Below, one piece after another: positions 1-8,689 of a DNA stretch of 64,000 nucleotides. Origin of the DNA: an uncultured bacterium (lineage in GTDB: Bacteria; Verrucomicrobiota; Verrucomicrobiia; CAIQCK01); assembly GCA_903870275.1 (NCBI GenBank), contig CAIQCK010000055.1, positions 1 through 64,000 on the forward strand, given 5' to 3'. The position numbers and the translations under genes were made by a program. The notes under the pieces were generated by a model that ran no database searches, was not told the DNA's origin, and saw only the letters and a program-made list of their open reading frames with translations. Positions within the stretch are counted from its first letter, which is position 1. Each line of letters starts with the position of its first letter.

Positions 1-559
1 CCCCGTCCGAGTCCGCGCCGAAGACCCGGATCAATTCCTTGCGCATCTCATCGGCCAATTTCCCCCTCATCTCAATATCGTCGCCGGCGATCTGCAATAT
101 CTCCGTCATGTAATCCAGGCCGGCGGTGCTCATCTTCATCTTCGACTCGCCCAAAACGCCCTGCGTTTCCTCGAATCGGGTGTGCTGCCCGGCGCGGTGG
201 CGCAGCCGCGCCCAGACGCCTTCGCCCACGCTCTGGGCGATCTCGCCGCTCTCGGCCCGCAGCACGCGGCGTTTGCGCCAGTAGCAGGTGACGATCTGCT
301 CCACCAGCATTTCCTCCAGCGCGCCGACCGGCGCGCACTGCCGCCAGAACTGCCGGTGCAACGCCTCCAGCTCGCGCGGGGATTCCTTGATCCAAAAGCC
401 CTGGAGCACCGCCTCGCGGGCCAGGATGCCGTGTTGGAGGGCGTTCAGGCGCGAGCGGGCCTTGCCTTGCGGCGTTTTGGGTCCGGTGGAACGGCGGGAG
501 TTGCGGCGGTTGGCCGCGATTTGTTTCGGCGTCATGTGTTTGGACTGTCCTTTGTTCAT
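1..559 (-). CDS. Hypothetical protein, C-terminus beyond the window
   Basis: Partial gene reading leftward off the window edge, with 186 codons visible and no stop. The start at 559 is preceded by a good AAGGAG ribosome site six bases upstream. The N-terminus carries TPKQIAANRRNSRRSTGPKT followed by PQGKARSRLNALQHG, a basic opening I recognise from many uncharacterised proteins of Acidobacteria, Planctomycetes and Verrucomicrobia. The rest is charged and probably helical. I know no function for this family; the Arg/Lys/Asn-rich N-terminus could contact nucleic acid, but that is a guess. It is divergent from the topoisomerase VI operon and separated from it by 567 bp of repeat-containing DNA. 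Confidence 0.75.
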   Translation of the reverse strand, partial: MNKGQSKHMTPKQIAANRRNSRRSTGPKTPQGKARSRLNALQHGILAREAVLQGFWIKESPRELEALHRQFWRQCAPVGALEEMLVEQIVTCYWRKRRVLRAESGEIAQSVGEGVWARLRHRAGQHTRFEETQGVLGESKMKMSTAGLDYMTEILQIAGDDIEMRGKLADEMRKELIRVFGADSDG

Positions 560-784
560 GGGATTCTCCTTGGGGGTGTTGGGGTGGATTTGTACGTCAA
601 GAGAAACGTAGCATATTTCTCTAACATGTCAAGGTAAAATCGCTCGCCTGATGGAGGTGTGTCCTGCCGACCCATCCCAACGGGGTGGAAATCGCTCAGC
701 CCGGGGTTGGCCGGTCCTCCGGCCTGCGCCGGGAAACCATCCCCAGACTCATTCAACTCCAACGGAGACCTCTGCAAAAGCCCC

Positions 785-856
785 GGAGCGGCGATCTCCA
801 GATCGCCGAATCGTTTGGATTCCACGATGGTTCGGCTATCTGGAGATCGCCGCTCC
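785..856. repeat. Hairpin-type dispersed repeat (26-bp arms)
   Basis: Arms 785-810 and 831-856 are inverted copies with one mismatch, separated by 20 bp. The arm contains GCGATCTCCAGATCGCCG, itself partly palindromic. It lies in the 560-1126 intergenic region and is of the same general design as the hairpins at 1237-1306, 11661-11791, 30226-30313 and 53099-53165. No coding capacity is apparent. Confidence 0.8.
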
Positions 857-918
857 AAAACGGACGACGACTTTTGGAGAGATTTCTTTCAGAGTTGGCC
901 TGCTTTTGGGAACGCCCG

Positions 919-1030
919 TTGGGTAGGGCGAGCCGTCCCTGGCGAGCCGCGACTTTTGGAACGTGAGCGATTACGGCTCAGCGGGGACACTTCGCCCTAC
1001 CTCTGGGGCTTGATCGTGGCGCGTGTGCAA
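919..1030 (+). repeat. Dispersed repeat, inverted relative copy at 20968-21080
   Basis: This stretch matches the reverse complement of 20968-21080, sharing GGAACGTGAGCG, CGGCTCAGCGGGGAC and CTTGATCGTGG in the same order. It has about 16 extra bases near its left end. The rest of the 560-1126 gap shows no gene that I can support. Confidence 0.75.
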
Positions 1031-1126
1031 AGATGCGCCCGCTTGTTCCCGCGAGCAAAAGATTGTCTTGCCGCCGCGGGCTTGGCATAAAGGAACCGCC
1101 GTTTGTGGTAACATTCGCTTTGAATC

Positions 1127-3064
1127 ATGAGTCGAACTGTTCAGAAACACGTCAAGAAGGCCGGCAAGAAAACTGCCGCCGGTAAGAAGGGTCGCGAGGA
1201 GAAACCAAAGGCAGCGCCGGCCGCCCTCGTCAAACCTGTAGCGGCGGTCTCTGGCCGCCGAAAAGGCAAGGACGATGAGAAACGGCGGTCAGAGACCGCC
1301 GCTACAAAGACCGCTGCCGCTGAGGCGGCCGCTGCCGAGGCCGCGCCCGCTGCGGAGGAGCCGCAGAACGCTGCCGAGGTGATGGCCAAGAAGCAGCGGG
1401 AGATTTCCGTCTCCGAATTTTTCCTCAAGAACCGCCACCTGCTCGGCTTCGACAACGCCCGCAAGGCGCTGCTGACGACGGTGAAGGAGGCCGTGGACAA
1501 TTCGCTCGACGCGTGCGAGGAGGCCGGCATCCTGCCGGAAGTCATCGTTGAGTTGATCCAGGTCGCCGAAAACCGTTTCCGCGTCGTCATCACCGACAAC
1601 GGCCCGGGCATCGTGAAGGCGCAAATCCCGAAGGTGTTCGCAAAGCTGCTCTACGGCTCGAAATTCCACCGGCTGCGCATGAGCCGCGGCCAGCAGGGCA
1701 TCGGCATCTCCGCCGCCGGCATGTATGGCCAGCTCACCACCGGCGTTTCCACCAAGATCACCTCGAAGATCGGCCCGAAGAAGAAGGCGCATTACTACGA
1801 GCTGCAGATTGACACGCGCAAGAACGAGCCGCACATCGTCAAGGACAACGAGGTGAACTGGGACCAGCACCACGGCACGCGCGTCGAGATCGAATTGGAG
1901 GCGACCTACCAGCGCGGCCGACAGAGCGTGGACGAATACATCCAGGCCTGCGCCATCGCCAACCCGCACGTCACTTTCCGCTACCGCCTCTGGTTGCTGC
2001 CGAAGGAGGAGAAGCCTGCGCCCGTCGCCGAAGGCCAGGTCGCTGCGCCGGAAACCCGAAACCCGAAACCCGAAACCCCAAATCCGGAACCCGACTGGAT
2101 CGTCTTCGAGCGCGGCACCAAACTGCTGCCGTTTCAGCCCAAGGAGATCAAACCTCACCCGCACGGCATCGAGTTGGGCATGCTCATGCAATTGCTGAAG
2201 AACTCCCGCGCGCGCAACGTGCGGTCGTTCCTGCACACCGAGTTCAGCCGCGTCAGCGACCGCGCCGCGGTGGAGATTTGCCAGCGCGCCGGCCTGGAGC
2301 CGACCTCGCGGCCCAGCAACGTCGCGTTTCGCGAGAGCGAGAATCTTTACAAAGCCATCGCCGAGACCAAGCTCATGAATCCGCCGCTGGACTGCATTTC
2401 GCCCATCGGCGAGGAGCAGATTCTCGCGGGCTTGAAGAAAGAGGTCCAGGCCAGCTATTACGACGCCGTCACGCGCGCGCCGTCGGTGTATCGCGGCAAC
2501 CCGTTCCAGATCGAGCTGGGCATCGCCTACACCACGCCCGGCCAGCCGAAGGGCACGGAGCGTAAAGCGTCGAGCGCGGAGCGTGGCGGCGAAGGCCAGA
2601 CCGCCGAAGAACCGATCCGGCTGCTCCGCTTCGCCAACCGCGTGCCTTTACTTTACCAACAGGGCGCGTGCTCCATCTCCAAGGCCGTCGTCGGCGTGGA
2701 TTGGAAGAACTACGGCCTGAGCCAGCCGCGCGGCCAGCTCCCGATGGGGCCGTTGACTCTCTTTGTCCACATGGCGAGCGTCTGGGTGCCGTTCACCAGC
2801 GAGAGCAAGGAAGCCATCGCCAGCTACGATGAAATCATTCGCGAGCTTACGCTCGGCTTGCAGGAACTGGGCCGGCGGCTCTCGGTTTTTCTCAGCCGCC
2901 GCCGCCGCGACCTTGAGGCGCAGCGCAAGCGCGACTACATCCAGCTTTACCTGCCGCACCTGGCGCTCGGCCTGAAGCAAATCCTCAGTCTCAACGACAA
3001 GGAGGAGCACAAGATCATCACCAAGCTCAAGACGATGCTCGAGCGCACGCACCTGCAAACGTAA
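1127..3064 (+). CDS. top6B: DNA topoisomerase VI subunit B
   Basis: ATPase subunit of type IIB topoisomerase, which with subunit A passes one DNA duplex through another. 645 aa. The GHKL ATPase fold is clear: N-box EAVDNSLDAC (about residues 121-130), DNGPGI (157-162) and the glycine-rich RGQQGIGISAAGMY (187-200). The middle and C-terminal parts match the H2TH and transducer regions, with SVYRGNPFQIE and a conserved GVDWKNYGLSQ. The first ~90 residues are a Lys/Ala-rich low-complexity extension. Residues 37-60 are encoded by a hairpin repeat, and two further repeat-like inserts lie near residues 307-323 and 475-496. It is first in an operon with the genes at 3085 and 4347. Topo VI is typical of archaea and plants and sporadic in bacteria. 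The start lacks a clear Shine-Dalgarno. Confidence 0.95.
   Translation: MSRTVQKHVKKAGKKTAAGKKGREEKPKAAPAALVKPVAAVSGRRKGKDDEKRRSETAATKTAAAEAAAAEAAPAAEEPQNAAEVMAKKQREISVSEFFLKNRHLLGFDNARKALLTTVKEAVDNSLDACEEAGILPEVIVELIQVAENRFRVVITDNGPGIVKAQIPKVFAKLLYGSKFHRLRMSRGQQGIGISAAGMYGQLTTGVSTKITSKIGPKKKAHYYELQIDTRKNEPHIVKDNEVNWDQHHGTRVEIELEATYQRGRQSVDEYIQACAIANPHVTFRYRLWLLPKEEKPAPVAEGQVAAPETRNPKPETPNPEPDWIVFERGTKLLPFQPKEIKPHPHGIELGMLMQLLKNSRARNVRSFLHTEFSRVSDRAAVEICQRAGLEPTSRPSNVAFRESENLYKAIAETKLMNPPLDCISPIGEEQILAGLKKEVQASYYDAVTRAPSVYRGNPFQIELGIAYTTPGQPKGTERKASSAERGGEGQTAEEPIRLLRFANRVPLLYQQGACSISKAVVGVDWKNYGLSQPRGQLPMGPLTLFVHMASVWVPFTSESKEAIASYDEIIRELTLGLQELGRRLSVFLSRRRRDLEAQRKRDYIQLYLPHLALGLKQILSLNDKEEHKIITKLKTMLERTHLQT
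1237..1306. repeat. Hairpin repeat inserted in frame within top6B
   Basis: Arms 1237-1259 and 1284-1306 are inverted copies (22 of 23 bases) around a 24-bp loop, each with the core GCGGCGGTCTCTG. The element is translated as part of the N-terminal extension (residues 37-60) and does not break the frame. A half copy of the same family appears in the signal-peptide codons of the gene starting at 42128. Confidence 0.85.
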
Positions 3065-3084
3065 GCCGCGATTGGAGACCCACC

Positions 3085-4338
3085 ATGAAGAAACAAACCG
3101 TCATCACCAAGGGAACGCTGCCAGCCACCATCCGCCGGATCGTCGAGACGACGCCGGTTTACGACATCCACACGCACCTGTACGACCCGGCATTCGGGCC
3201 GCTGCTGCTCTGGGGCGTGGATGAACTGTTGACCTATCATTATCTCGTCGCCGAGGTGTTGCGCGCCGACGCGATTCCGTATGACGACTTCTGGAAACTG
3301 CCGAAGACGCAGCAGGCCGATCTGGTCTGGCAGCGGCTCTTCATTGAGAAGACGCCGATCTCCGAGGCCTGCCGCGGTGTGATCACCTGCCTGAACGCGC
3401 TCGGCTTCGACGTGAAGAAGCGCGACCTCGCCGCCGTCCGCAAGGAACTGAAGCGCTGGACGCCGGAGCGGTTCGTCACGCGCGTGTTCGACACGGCCCG
3501 CGTCCGGCGCGCCGTCATGACCAACAACCCGTTCGACGCGCTGGAGCAGCCGGTGTGGAAGAAGACGTTCGCCCGCGACGAGCGGTTCCGGGCGGCGCTG
3601 CGCATTGACGAAATCCTGATGGGCTGGCAGGCGAACGCGCCGAAGCTTCGCGAGTTCGGCTACGATGTGCAGGCGGAGATCAACGACAAGACCGCCAGCG
3701 AAGTCCGCCGCTTCCTTGCCGACTGGACCAAGCGCATGAACCCGCTTTACTGCGCCGTGTCGCTGACGCCGGATTTTGCGTTCCCGGACAATTCCTCGTG
3801 CGGCCAGCTCATCGAGCGTTGCATCCTGCCGCACTGCCGCGAGCACGGCATTCCGTTCGCGTTGATGATTGGCGTGACGCGGCAGGTGAATCCGGCGTTG
3901 CGGCTTGCCGGCGACGGCGTTGTGAAGCCGTCGTCCGTGGAGGCCGTTGCGAACCTCTGCGCGAAATACCCCGACAACAAATTCCTCGTCACAATGCTCT
4001 CGCGCGAGAACCAGCATTCGCTCTGCATCGCCGCACGAAAGTTCCGCAACCTCCACATCTTCGGCTGCTGGTGGTTCCTCAACAACCCCAGCCTCATCGA
4101 GGAGATGACGCGGATGCGGATCGAGACGCTCGGCCTGAGCGTGACGCCGCAGCATTCCGACTGCCGCATTCTCGACCAGCTCATCTACAAGTGGGATCAC
4201 TTCCGCAAGATCCTGACGCGCGTGCTCACCGACAAATACGGCGACCTGCTGACCGCCGGCTGGAAGCTCACCGACGCCGAGATCGAGCGCGATGTCAAAT
4301 TGCTGCTGGGCGGGGAGTTTGAGAGATTTTTGGGCTGA
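3085..4338 (+). CDS. Uronate isomerase-like amidohydrolase
   Basis: 417 aa, related to glucuronate/galacturonate isomerase (UxaC family, amidohydrolase fold). Visible signatures are the N-terminal metal-site motif YDIHTHLYDP, the long substrate-binding helical region, and near the C-terminus GCWWFLNNP followed by LSVTPQHSDCR and YKWDHFRKIL, equivalent to the WWF and DSRSF...HEYFRRIL segments of UxaC. It is shorter and divergent relative to classical UxaC (about 470 aa), so the substrate is uncertain and it may not act on hexuronates. The gene lies 20 bp after top6B and 8 bp before top6A, which implies co-transcription, an odd partner for a topoisomerase. The start follows GGAGACCCACC. Confidence 0.8.
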   Translation: MKKQTVITKGTLPATIRRIVETTPVYDIHTHLYDPAFGPLLLWGVDELLTYHYLVAEVLRADAIPYDDFWKLPKTQQADLVWQRLFIEKTPISEACRGVITCLNALGFDVKKRDLAAVRKELKRWTPERFVTRVFDTARVRRAVMTNNPFDALEQPVWKKTFARDERFRAALRIDEILMGWQANAPKLREFGYDVQAEINDKTASEVRRFLADWTKRMNPLYCAVSLTPDFAFPDNSSCGQLIERCILPHCREHGIPFALMIGVTRQVNPALRLAGDGVVKPSSVEAVANLCAKYPDNKFLVTMLSRENQHSLCIAARKFRNLHIFGCWWFLNNPSLIEEMTRMRIETLGLSVTPQHSDCRILDQLIYKWDHFRKILTRVLTDKYGDLLTAGWKLTDAEIERDVKLLLGGEFERFLG

Positions 4339-4346
4339 TAACCAAA

Positions 4347-5501
4347 ATGAAGAAGACCAAACCGGTAGATACCCAACCCGCCGCTGGCGCCGCGCCGCGC
4401 GTCATCTCCAAGAAGGACGCGGCCAAGCGCATTGACGAGGTGGCGGTGGAAGTCCACACCGACATCATCCGCAAGTCGCGGAAGCCGGAGATGCGTTTCC
4501 CGATCCGCTCGCTCTCCAACGTCAAATACGACCCGAAGAAGGGCTACTTCGAGATGATCGGCAAGGAGGCGACGCGCACGCTCACCTACAACACCGTCAA
4601 GACCTTCGCCCAATCGGTGCGCCTGCTCGCCACGACGAAGAACGACCTGCTCCTGAAAGACGACATCGCCGGCAAACGCGAGGTCTATTACAACGCCAAG
4701 AGCTGGGGCGAGTGCCGCTTCGACGAGCAGCCGGAGAGCGACTCGCTCCTCGACGACATGGAGGCGATGCTCGGCGTCAACCGCGAGCAGCTCGGCTACA
4801 TCCCCGAGGAGCGCGGCGGCGAGGTCACCGGCCCGTTGATGGTGATTGACCGCGACCCGGCCACGCACGAGGAGATTCGCATCAATTGCGCCAAGCTCGG
4901 CACCGGCGCGTGGAGCATTCCCAGCCAGGTCGAGCACCTGAAGTTCGAGACGAAGGCGAAGTTTGTCCTCGCCGTCGAGACCAGCTCGCTCTTCCAGCGT
5001 CTCGTCCACCACCGCTACTACGAGACGGCGCACTGCATCCTCATCTCGATGAGCGGCGTGCCGACGCGCGCCTGCCGGCGGTTCATCCGGCGGCTCGCCG
5101 ACGACCAGGGACTGCCGGTGCTGGCGTTCACCGACGGCGACCCTTACGGCTACGGCAACATCTACCGCACGCTCAAGGTCGGTTCCGGCCAGTCCGCGCA
5201 CATCAACAGGTTTTTCTGCGTCCCGCAGGTCCACTACCTCGGCGTGACGCCGCAGGACATCATTGATTACGACCTGGAGGACGCGACGCATCCGCTGGAG
5301 GACGTGGACATCAAGCGCGCGCAGGACGCGCTCAAGAACGACCCGTTCATCCGGCACTACCCGGAGTGGCAGAAGGCGATCGAGCAGATGCTCAAGATGG
5401 GCGTCCGCATCGAGCAACAGGCCTTCGCCAAGCACGGCCTCAACTACGTCCTGGAAAAATATCTTCCCGACAAGTTGAAGAAGAAGACGTTCCTGCCGTG
5501 A
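4347..5501 (+). CDS. top6A: DNA topoisomerase VI subunit A (Spo11-like)
   Basis: Catalytic DNA-cleaving subunit, 384 aa, normal length. The winged-helix 5Y-CAP domain contains KREVYYNAK; by alignment with Spo11 the second tyrosine (Y115) should be the nucleophile. The Toprim domain shows the conserved glutamate in FVLAVETSS (E211) and the acidic pair in FTDGDPYGYG (D263, D265), which bind magnesium. All key residues are present, so the enzyme should be active with the subunit B encoded two genes upstream. The last 18 codons (VLEKYLPDKLKKKTFLP and stop) recur 3.1 kb downstream at 8577-8631 with five third-position or conservative changes. Confidence 0.95.
   Translation: MKKTKPVDTQPAAGAAPRVISKKDAAKRIDEVAVEVHTDIIRKSRKPEMRFPIRSLSNVKYDPKKGYFEMIGKEATRTLTYNTVKTFAQSVRLLATTKNDLLLKDDIAGKREVYYNAKSWGECRFDEQPESDSLLDDMEAMLGVNREQLGYIPEERGGEVTGPLMVIDRDPATHEEIRINCAKLGTGAWSIPSQVEHLKFETKAKFVLAVETSSLFQRLVHHRYYETAHCILISMSGVPTRACRRFIRRLADDQGLPVLAFTDGDPYGYGNIYRTLKVGSGQSAHINRFFCVPQVHYLGVTPQDIIDYDLEDATHPLEDVDIKRAQDALKNDPFIRHYPEWQKAIEQMLKMGVRIEQQAFAKHGLNYVLEKYLPDKLKKKTFLP
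5447..5501 (+). repeat. Direct repeat, left copy (3' end of top6A)
   Basis: Terminal 55 bp of top6A, repeated at 8577-8631. Together the two copies bracket the lipoprotein gene in the arrangement expected of left and right junctions of an insertion. Confidence 0.85.
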
Positions 5502-5508
5502 AGCCAGG

Positions 5509-5528
5509 GCGGGAGTCTTCGCTCCCGC
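5509..5528 (+). terminator. Possible hairpin terminator after top6A
   Basis: A perfect 7-bp stem GCGGGAG/CTCCCGC with a 6-base loop begins 8 bases after the top6A stop. No run of T follows, so it may be a processing hairpin and not an intrinsic terminator. The remainder of 5529-5846 holds no gene that I can support. Confidence 0.35.
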
Positions 5529-5846
5529 AGTCACAAATAACCGGCTGGATACTTGCGGCGTTCTTCGAGACCGCTTCCTGTGACACGTTTGCTTGACGCA
5601 AACCGTTTTTCTTGGTTGTCTGGCGACTGTTGGAGATCACTGTTCTCCAACGCAGCAAGGGTTCGGGGCCGCGTAGGTCTCGGAGGCAACCGGATGGTCG
5701 GGCCGCCATCTGACGAACATCATTACAGAGTTTGTAATGATCTACTGGATGTTCATGCCATGCCTGAGAAAACTGTTCGCTGCGAAAGTGCAATCCCCGC
5801 CATCTCTTCTTCAATGTCCACGCCCGCCCGTCCCATGGCCGGGTCA

Positions 5847-8513
5847 ATGACGGCTCGCGCTGTGGGTGGCGGACAACACAAGGGTCGCAATCCGGTTGCA
5901 AAAATCCTTGCCTGGTCCGCCACTCTTTTTCTAACCGTTCTGTTCCTGCTGGCCGCCGGCTGCGGCCGCGAGGAAAAGGAACTTGCAGCCACCCAGGAAA
6001 ATGCCGTCGAGGCGCGCGAGCACATGCGAACCGCCCGTGGCCAGATCAAGTCCTCCGAGGCTCCCTATCTGCAGGAGATCATGCGCCGCGGGGAAAGTTT
6101 GGAAAAGACCGGCGGCGAGGCGCTGGAAGCCAAAAATTACGTCAAGGCGCTATCCTCGTTCGCCGAGGCGCGCAGATGCTACCGGCAGGCGGTGGGCATC
6201 GAGGCGGCCATGCAGACGAAACGCGAGGCTGCGCTCTCCGAAAAGAACAGCGTTGTGGCCGCGAAAGCGGCCGCCGACGAGGCATTCAAGGTCGAAACGC
6301 GGCCGGAGTCGTTCGTCACTGCCGCAAACGCCGAGAAAGAGGCGGAGGCGGCGCTGGCCAGGCAGGATTTCGAGAAAGCCAGGGAACTCTTTGCCCGCGC
6401 CATCACCGGTTACAAGGCCGCGCAAGCCGAAGCCGAAAAATTCATGCGCGCCGAGACGGCCCGCCCCGCGCTCACCGCAAAGAAGGAAACCGAAGCCGCG
6501 AAAGCGGCGGCCAATGCGGCGTTCAAAACCGATGCACGGCCGGAGGCGTTCGCCATTGCCACAAACGCCGAGAAAGAGGCGGAGGCGGCGCTGGCCAGGG
6601 AGGATTTCGAGAAAGCCAAGGAACTCTTTGCCCATGCCACCGACAGGTACAAGGTCGCGCAGGCTGAAGGCGAACGGCTCATGGGCATCGATGCCTCGCG
6701 TGACGCATACGCCAAAAAGAGGGAAGCCGAGACCGGGCGGTTGACGGCTATGGCGGCGTTCAAGACCGACGCACGGCCCGAGTCGTTCCTCACCGCCGTG
6801 AGCTGCGAGAAAGAGGGTGAGACGGCTTTGTCCCGTGAAGAATTCGTCAAAGCCAGGGAGCTTTATACCCGCGCCATCGAGGGTTTCAAGGCCGCGCAAA
6901 CCGACGCCGGGAAACTTTACAGCATTGAGGTTTCACGCGCCAAGTGGAACAAACAGTTGCCAGCAGCAGAGGCGTTGTCGTTGGAGCCACAAGCCATCGG
7001 TGAATTGGCGAAGGTAAAAGTACAGGCGGAGTCGGCTGCGGCTCTGGCGACAAAAGACCCGGGGCAGGCCGCAGAGCAGTTTGCCGCCGCGACAACGGCT
7101 CTCAAGGAACTGATTGCTCAAGCGCGGACGAAGGCGAACCTTTCCAAGTCCGGGCCTGTCGTGGCGCAAATGGAAGCCGCCCTCCGTTCGGGCGACTGGC
7201 TCCAAGTCCATTGGACGTTGGGCCAACTGGAGCAGTTGATCCCCGCCGACCCGCGCATGGCCGACTTCCGCACAAAGGCCGCCGCGCTGCCGTGGCCGCG
7301 GGAATTGTCGATGGGCCTTGGCGGTGGTGTGACGATGAACCTGGTCCTCATTCAGCCAGGCAAGTTCTCCATGGGCGAGGGAAACGAAAAGCATGAAGTC
7401 ACCCTCACCAAGGCGTTTTACATGGGCAAGTTCGAAGTGACACAACAACAATGGCAGGCGGTCATGGGCAACAACCCCAGTCTGGTCAGAGGCGACAAGT
7501 ATCCGGTGGAGAATATTAGCTGGGATGCCAGCCAGAGCTTTGTGGCCAAGTTGAATGAAAAACTGTCCGGCGTGAAGGTCTCATTACCGACCGAGGCGCA
7601 GTGGGAATATGCCTGCCGCGCCGGCAGCACCACAAAGTTTTGTTACGGCGATGACGAAGGCAGGTTGGAGGGATTTGGGTGTTATGCTTTTGCCATCCGT
7701 GGCGCCGACGCCCGCAACAACTCGACGTATCCGGTCGGCTCCAGGAAGCCGAATGCGTGGGGTCTGCATGACATGCACGGCAACGTCGCGGAGTTTTGCT
7801 GCGATTGGTATGGACCGTATCCCGCCGGCTCGCAGCAAGACCCGCAAGGCCCCGATTCCGGTTCCGAGCGCGTGTGGCGCGGCGGTTCGTGTCGCGACGT
7901 CCCCAACGATCTCGCGTCGGGATCCCGCAGGGCCGTCATGTCCGGCAACATACTTGTCAACGGGGGGTTCCGGTTGGTCTTGGTGACCGATGCCATCGCC
8001 GAGTATCAAGCCAGCCTGGCGAAGCTTCCCCCAATACCCTTTACGCCGGGCACTTCAGCTCCTTCAGTTCCTTCCACTCCCGCTCCTGCTCCAACTCCTG
8101 CTCTTCCATCCAGTATTTCCACGGCGAGCCTGACCCGGCCTTTCAGTCCCTCAATGACGACAGGCCCTGTTCAGGCTGACGAGTGGATGAAATCGCTTCC
8201 TCCCCGGGCGCTGCCGGGTTTTTTGCAGGCTCGCAGCGATGCGAAGGCTGGCAAAGGTTTGATCGGCATGCGTTCCTGGCGCGCCGTGTGGGGAAGCAAG
8301 CTCCGCGAGCCGACGCGCGGTTTTACCGAATTGGAGTTCGCGGAACTATTGCTCACCGACACCACCAAGGCGGGGAGCGCGTCGGCCGAACAAATGCAGA
8401 AACAACAGAATCTCAGGGAGGCGGCGATGATTGTTCAGAACATCCGCACCAGGAATGTGACCGACCCCGCCTTGCTGAACCGGCTTGAAGAGACGGCAAA
8501 AAAGATTCCGTGA
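5847..8513 (+). CDS. SUMF1/FGE-domain lipoprotein with helical repeats
   Basis: Predicted lipoprotein of about 888 aa. The chosen start gives a 38-residue signal peptide with lipobox LAAGC; ATGs at 5760 and an open frame from 5553 are alternatives. The mature protein begins with helical Ala/Glu/Lys-rich sequence containing three tandem copies of a 79-residue unit (exact 237-bp period) with NAEKEAEAALA and DFEKAKELFA motifs. An FGE-sulfatase (SUMF1) domain follows with FYMGKFEVTQQQW, LPTEAQWEYACRAG, GLHDMHGNVAEFC, WRGGSC and NGGFRLVL, then a Pro/Ser linker and a C-terminal helical tail. Such domains are often structural or binding and not true formylglycine-generating enzymes; I infer an envelope scaffold role. 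It lies between two copies of the top6A 3' end, suggesting insertion. Confidence 0.85.
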   Translation: MTARAVGGGQHKGRNPVAKILAWSATLFLTVLFLLAAGCGREEKELAATQENAVEAREHMRTARGQIKSSEAPYLQEIMRRGESLEKTGGEALEAKNYVKALSSFAEARRCYRQAVGIEAAMQTKREAALSEKNSVVAAKAAADEAFKVETRPESFVTAANAEKEAEAALARQDFEKARELFARAITGYKAAQAEAEKFMRAETARPALTAKKETEAAKAAANAAFKTDARPEAFAIATNAEKEAEAALAREDFEKAKELFAHATDRYKVAQAEGERLMGIDASRDAYAKKREAETGRLTAMAAFKTDARPESFLTAVSCEKEGETALSREEFVKARELYTRAIEGFKAAQTDAGKLYSIEVSRAKWNKQLPAAEALSLEPQAIGELAKVKVQAESAAALATKDPGQAAEQFAAATTALKELIAQARTKANLSKSGPVVAQMEAALRSGDWLQVHWTLGQLEQLIPADPRMADFRTKAAALPWPRELSMGLGGGVTMNLVLIQPGKFSMGEGNEKHEVTLTKAFYMGKFEVTQQQWQAVMGNNPSLVRGDKYPVENISWDASQSFVAKLNEKLSGVKVSLPTEAQWEYACRAGSTTKFCYGDDEGRLEGFGCYAFAIRGADARNNSTYPVGSRKPNAWGLHDMHGNVAEFCCDWYGPYPAGSQQDPQGPDSGSERVWRGGSCRDVPNDLASGSRRAVMSGNILVNGGFRLVLVTDAIAEYQASLAKLPPIPFTPGTSAPSVPSTPAPAPTPALPSSISTASLTRPFSPSMTTGPVQADEWMKSLPPRALPGFLQARSDAKAGKGLIGMRSWRAVWGSKLREPTRGFTELEFAELLLTDTTKAGSASAEQMQKQQNLREAAMIVQNIRTRNVTDPALLNRLEETAKKIP

Positions 8514-8576
8514 TTCCGCTTGTAGCGCCAGTGGACAGCACTGGCTCAGAGATGGAGAACGCGGCGCATCTGCTGG

Positions 8577-8631
8577 CGTCCTGGAAAAACATCTCCCCGA
8601 CAAGCTGAAGAAGAAAACCTTCCTGCCGTGA
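8577..8631 (+). pseudogene. Remnant copy of top6A 3' end
   Basis: Encodes VLEKHLPDKLKKKTFLP and a stop, matching the end of top6A (VLEKYLPDKLKKKTFLP) with five base differences in the codons. No upstream top6A sequence is attached, so this is an orphan 3' end. The sequence between 8514 and 8576 contains a short GTAGCGCCAGTGGACAGCAC repeat-like segment. Confidence 0.85.
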
Positions 8632-8689
8632 GGCATGGAGATACAAACGGCGTTCCCCAAGCTGTGCGTGAAAAAGGCCGTTCGTGGTG

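Noticed and set aside
5553..5846. N-terminal extension of the FGE lipoprotein from an upstream start
   Set aside because: The lipobox requires the signal peptide near the N-terminus; the extension has no family similarity and resembles intergenic filler.
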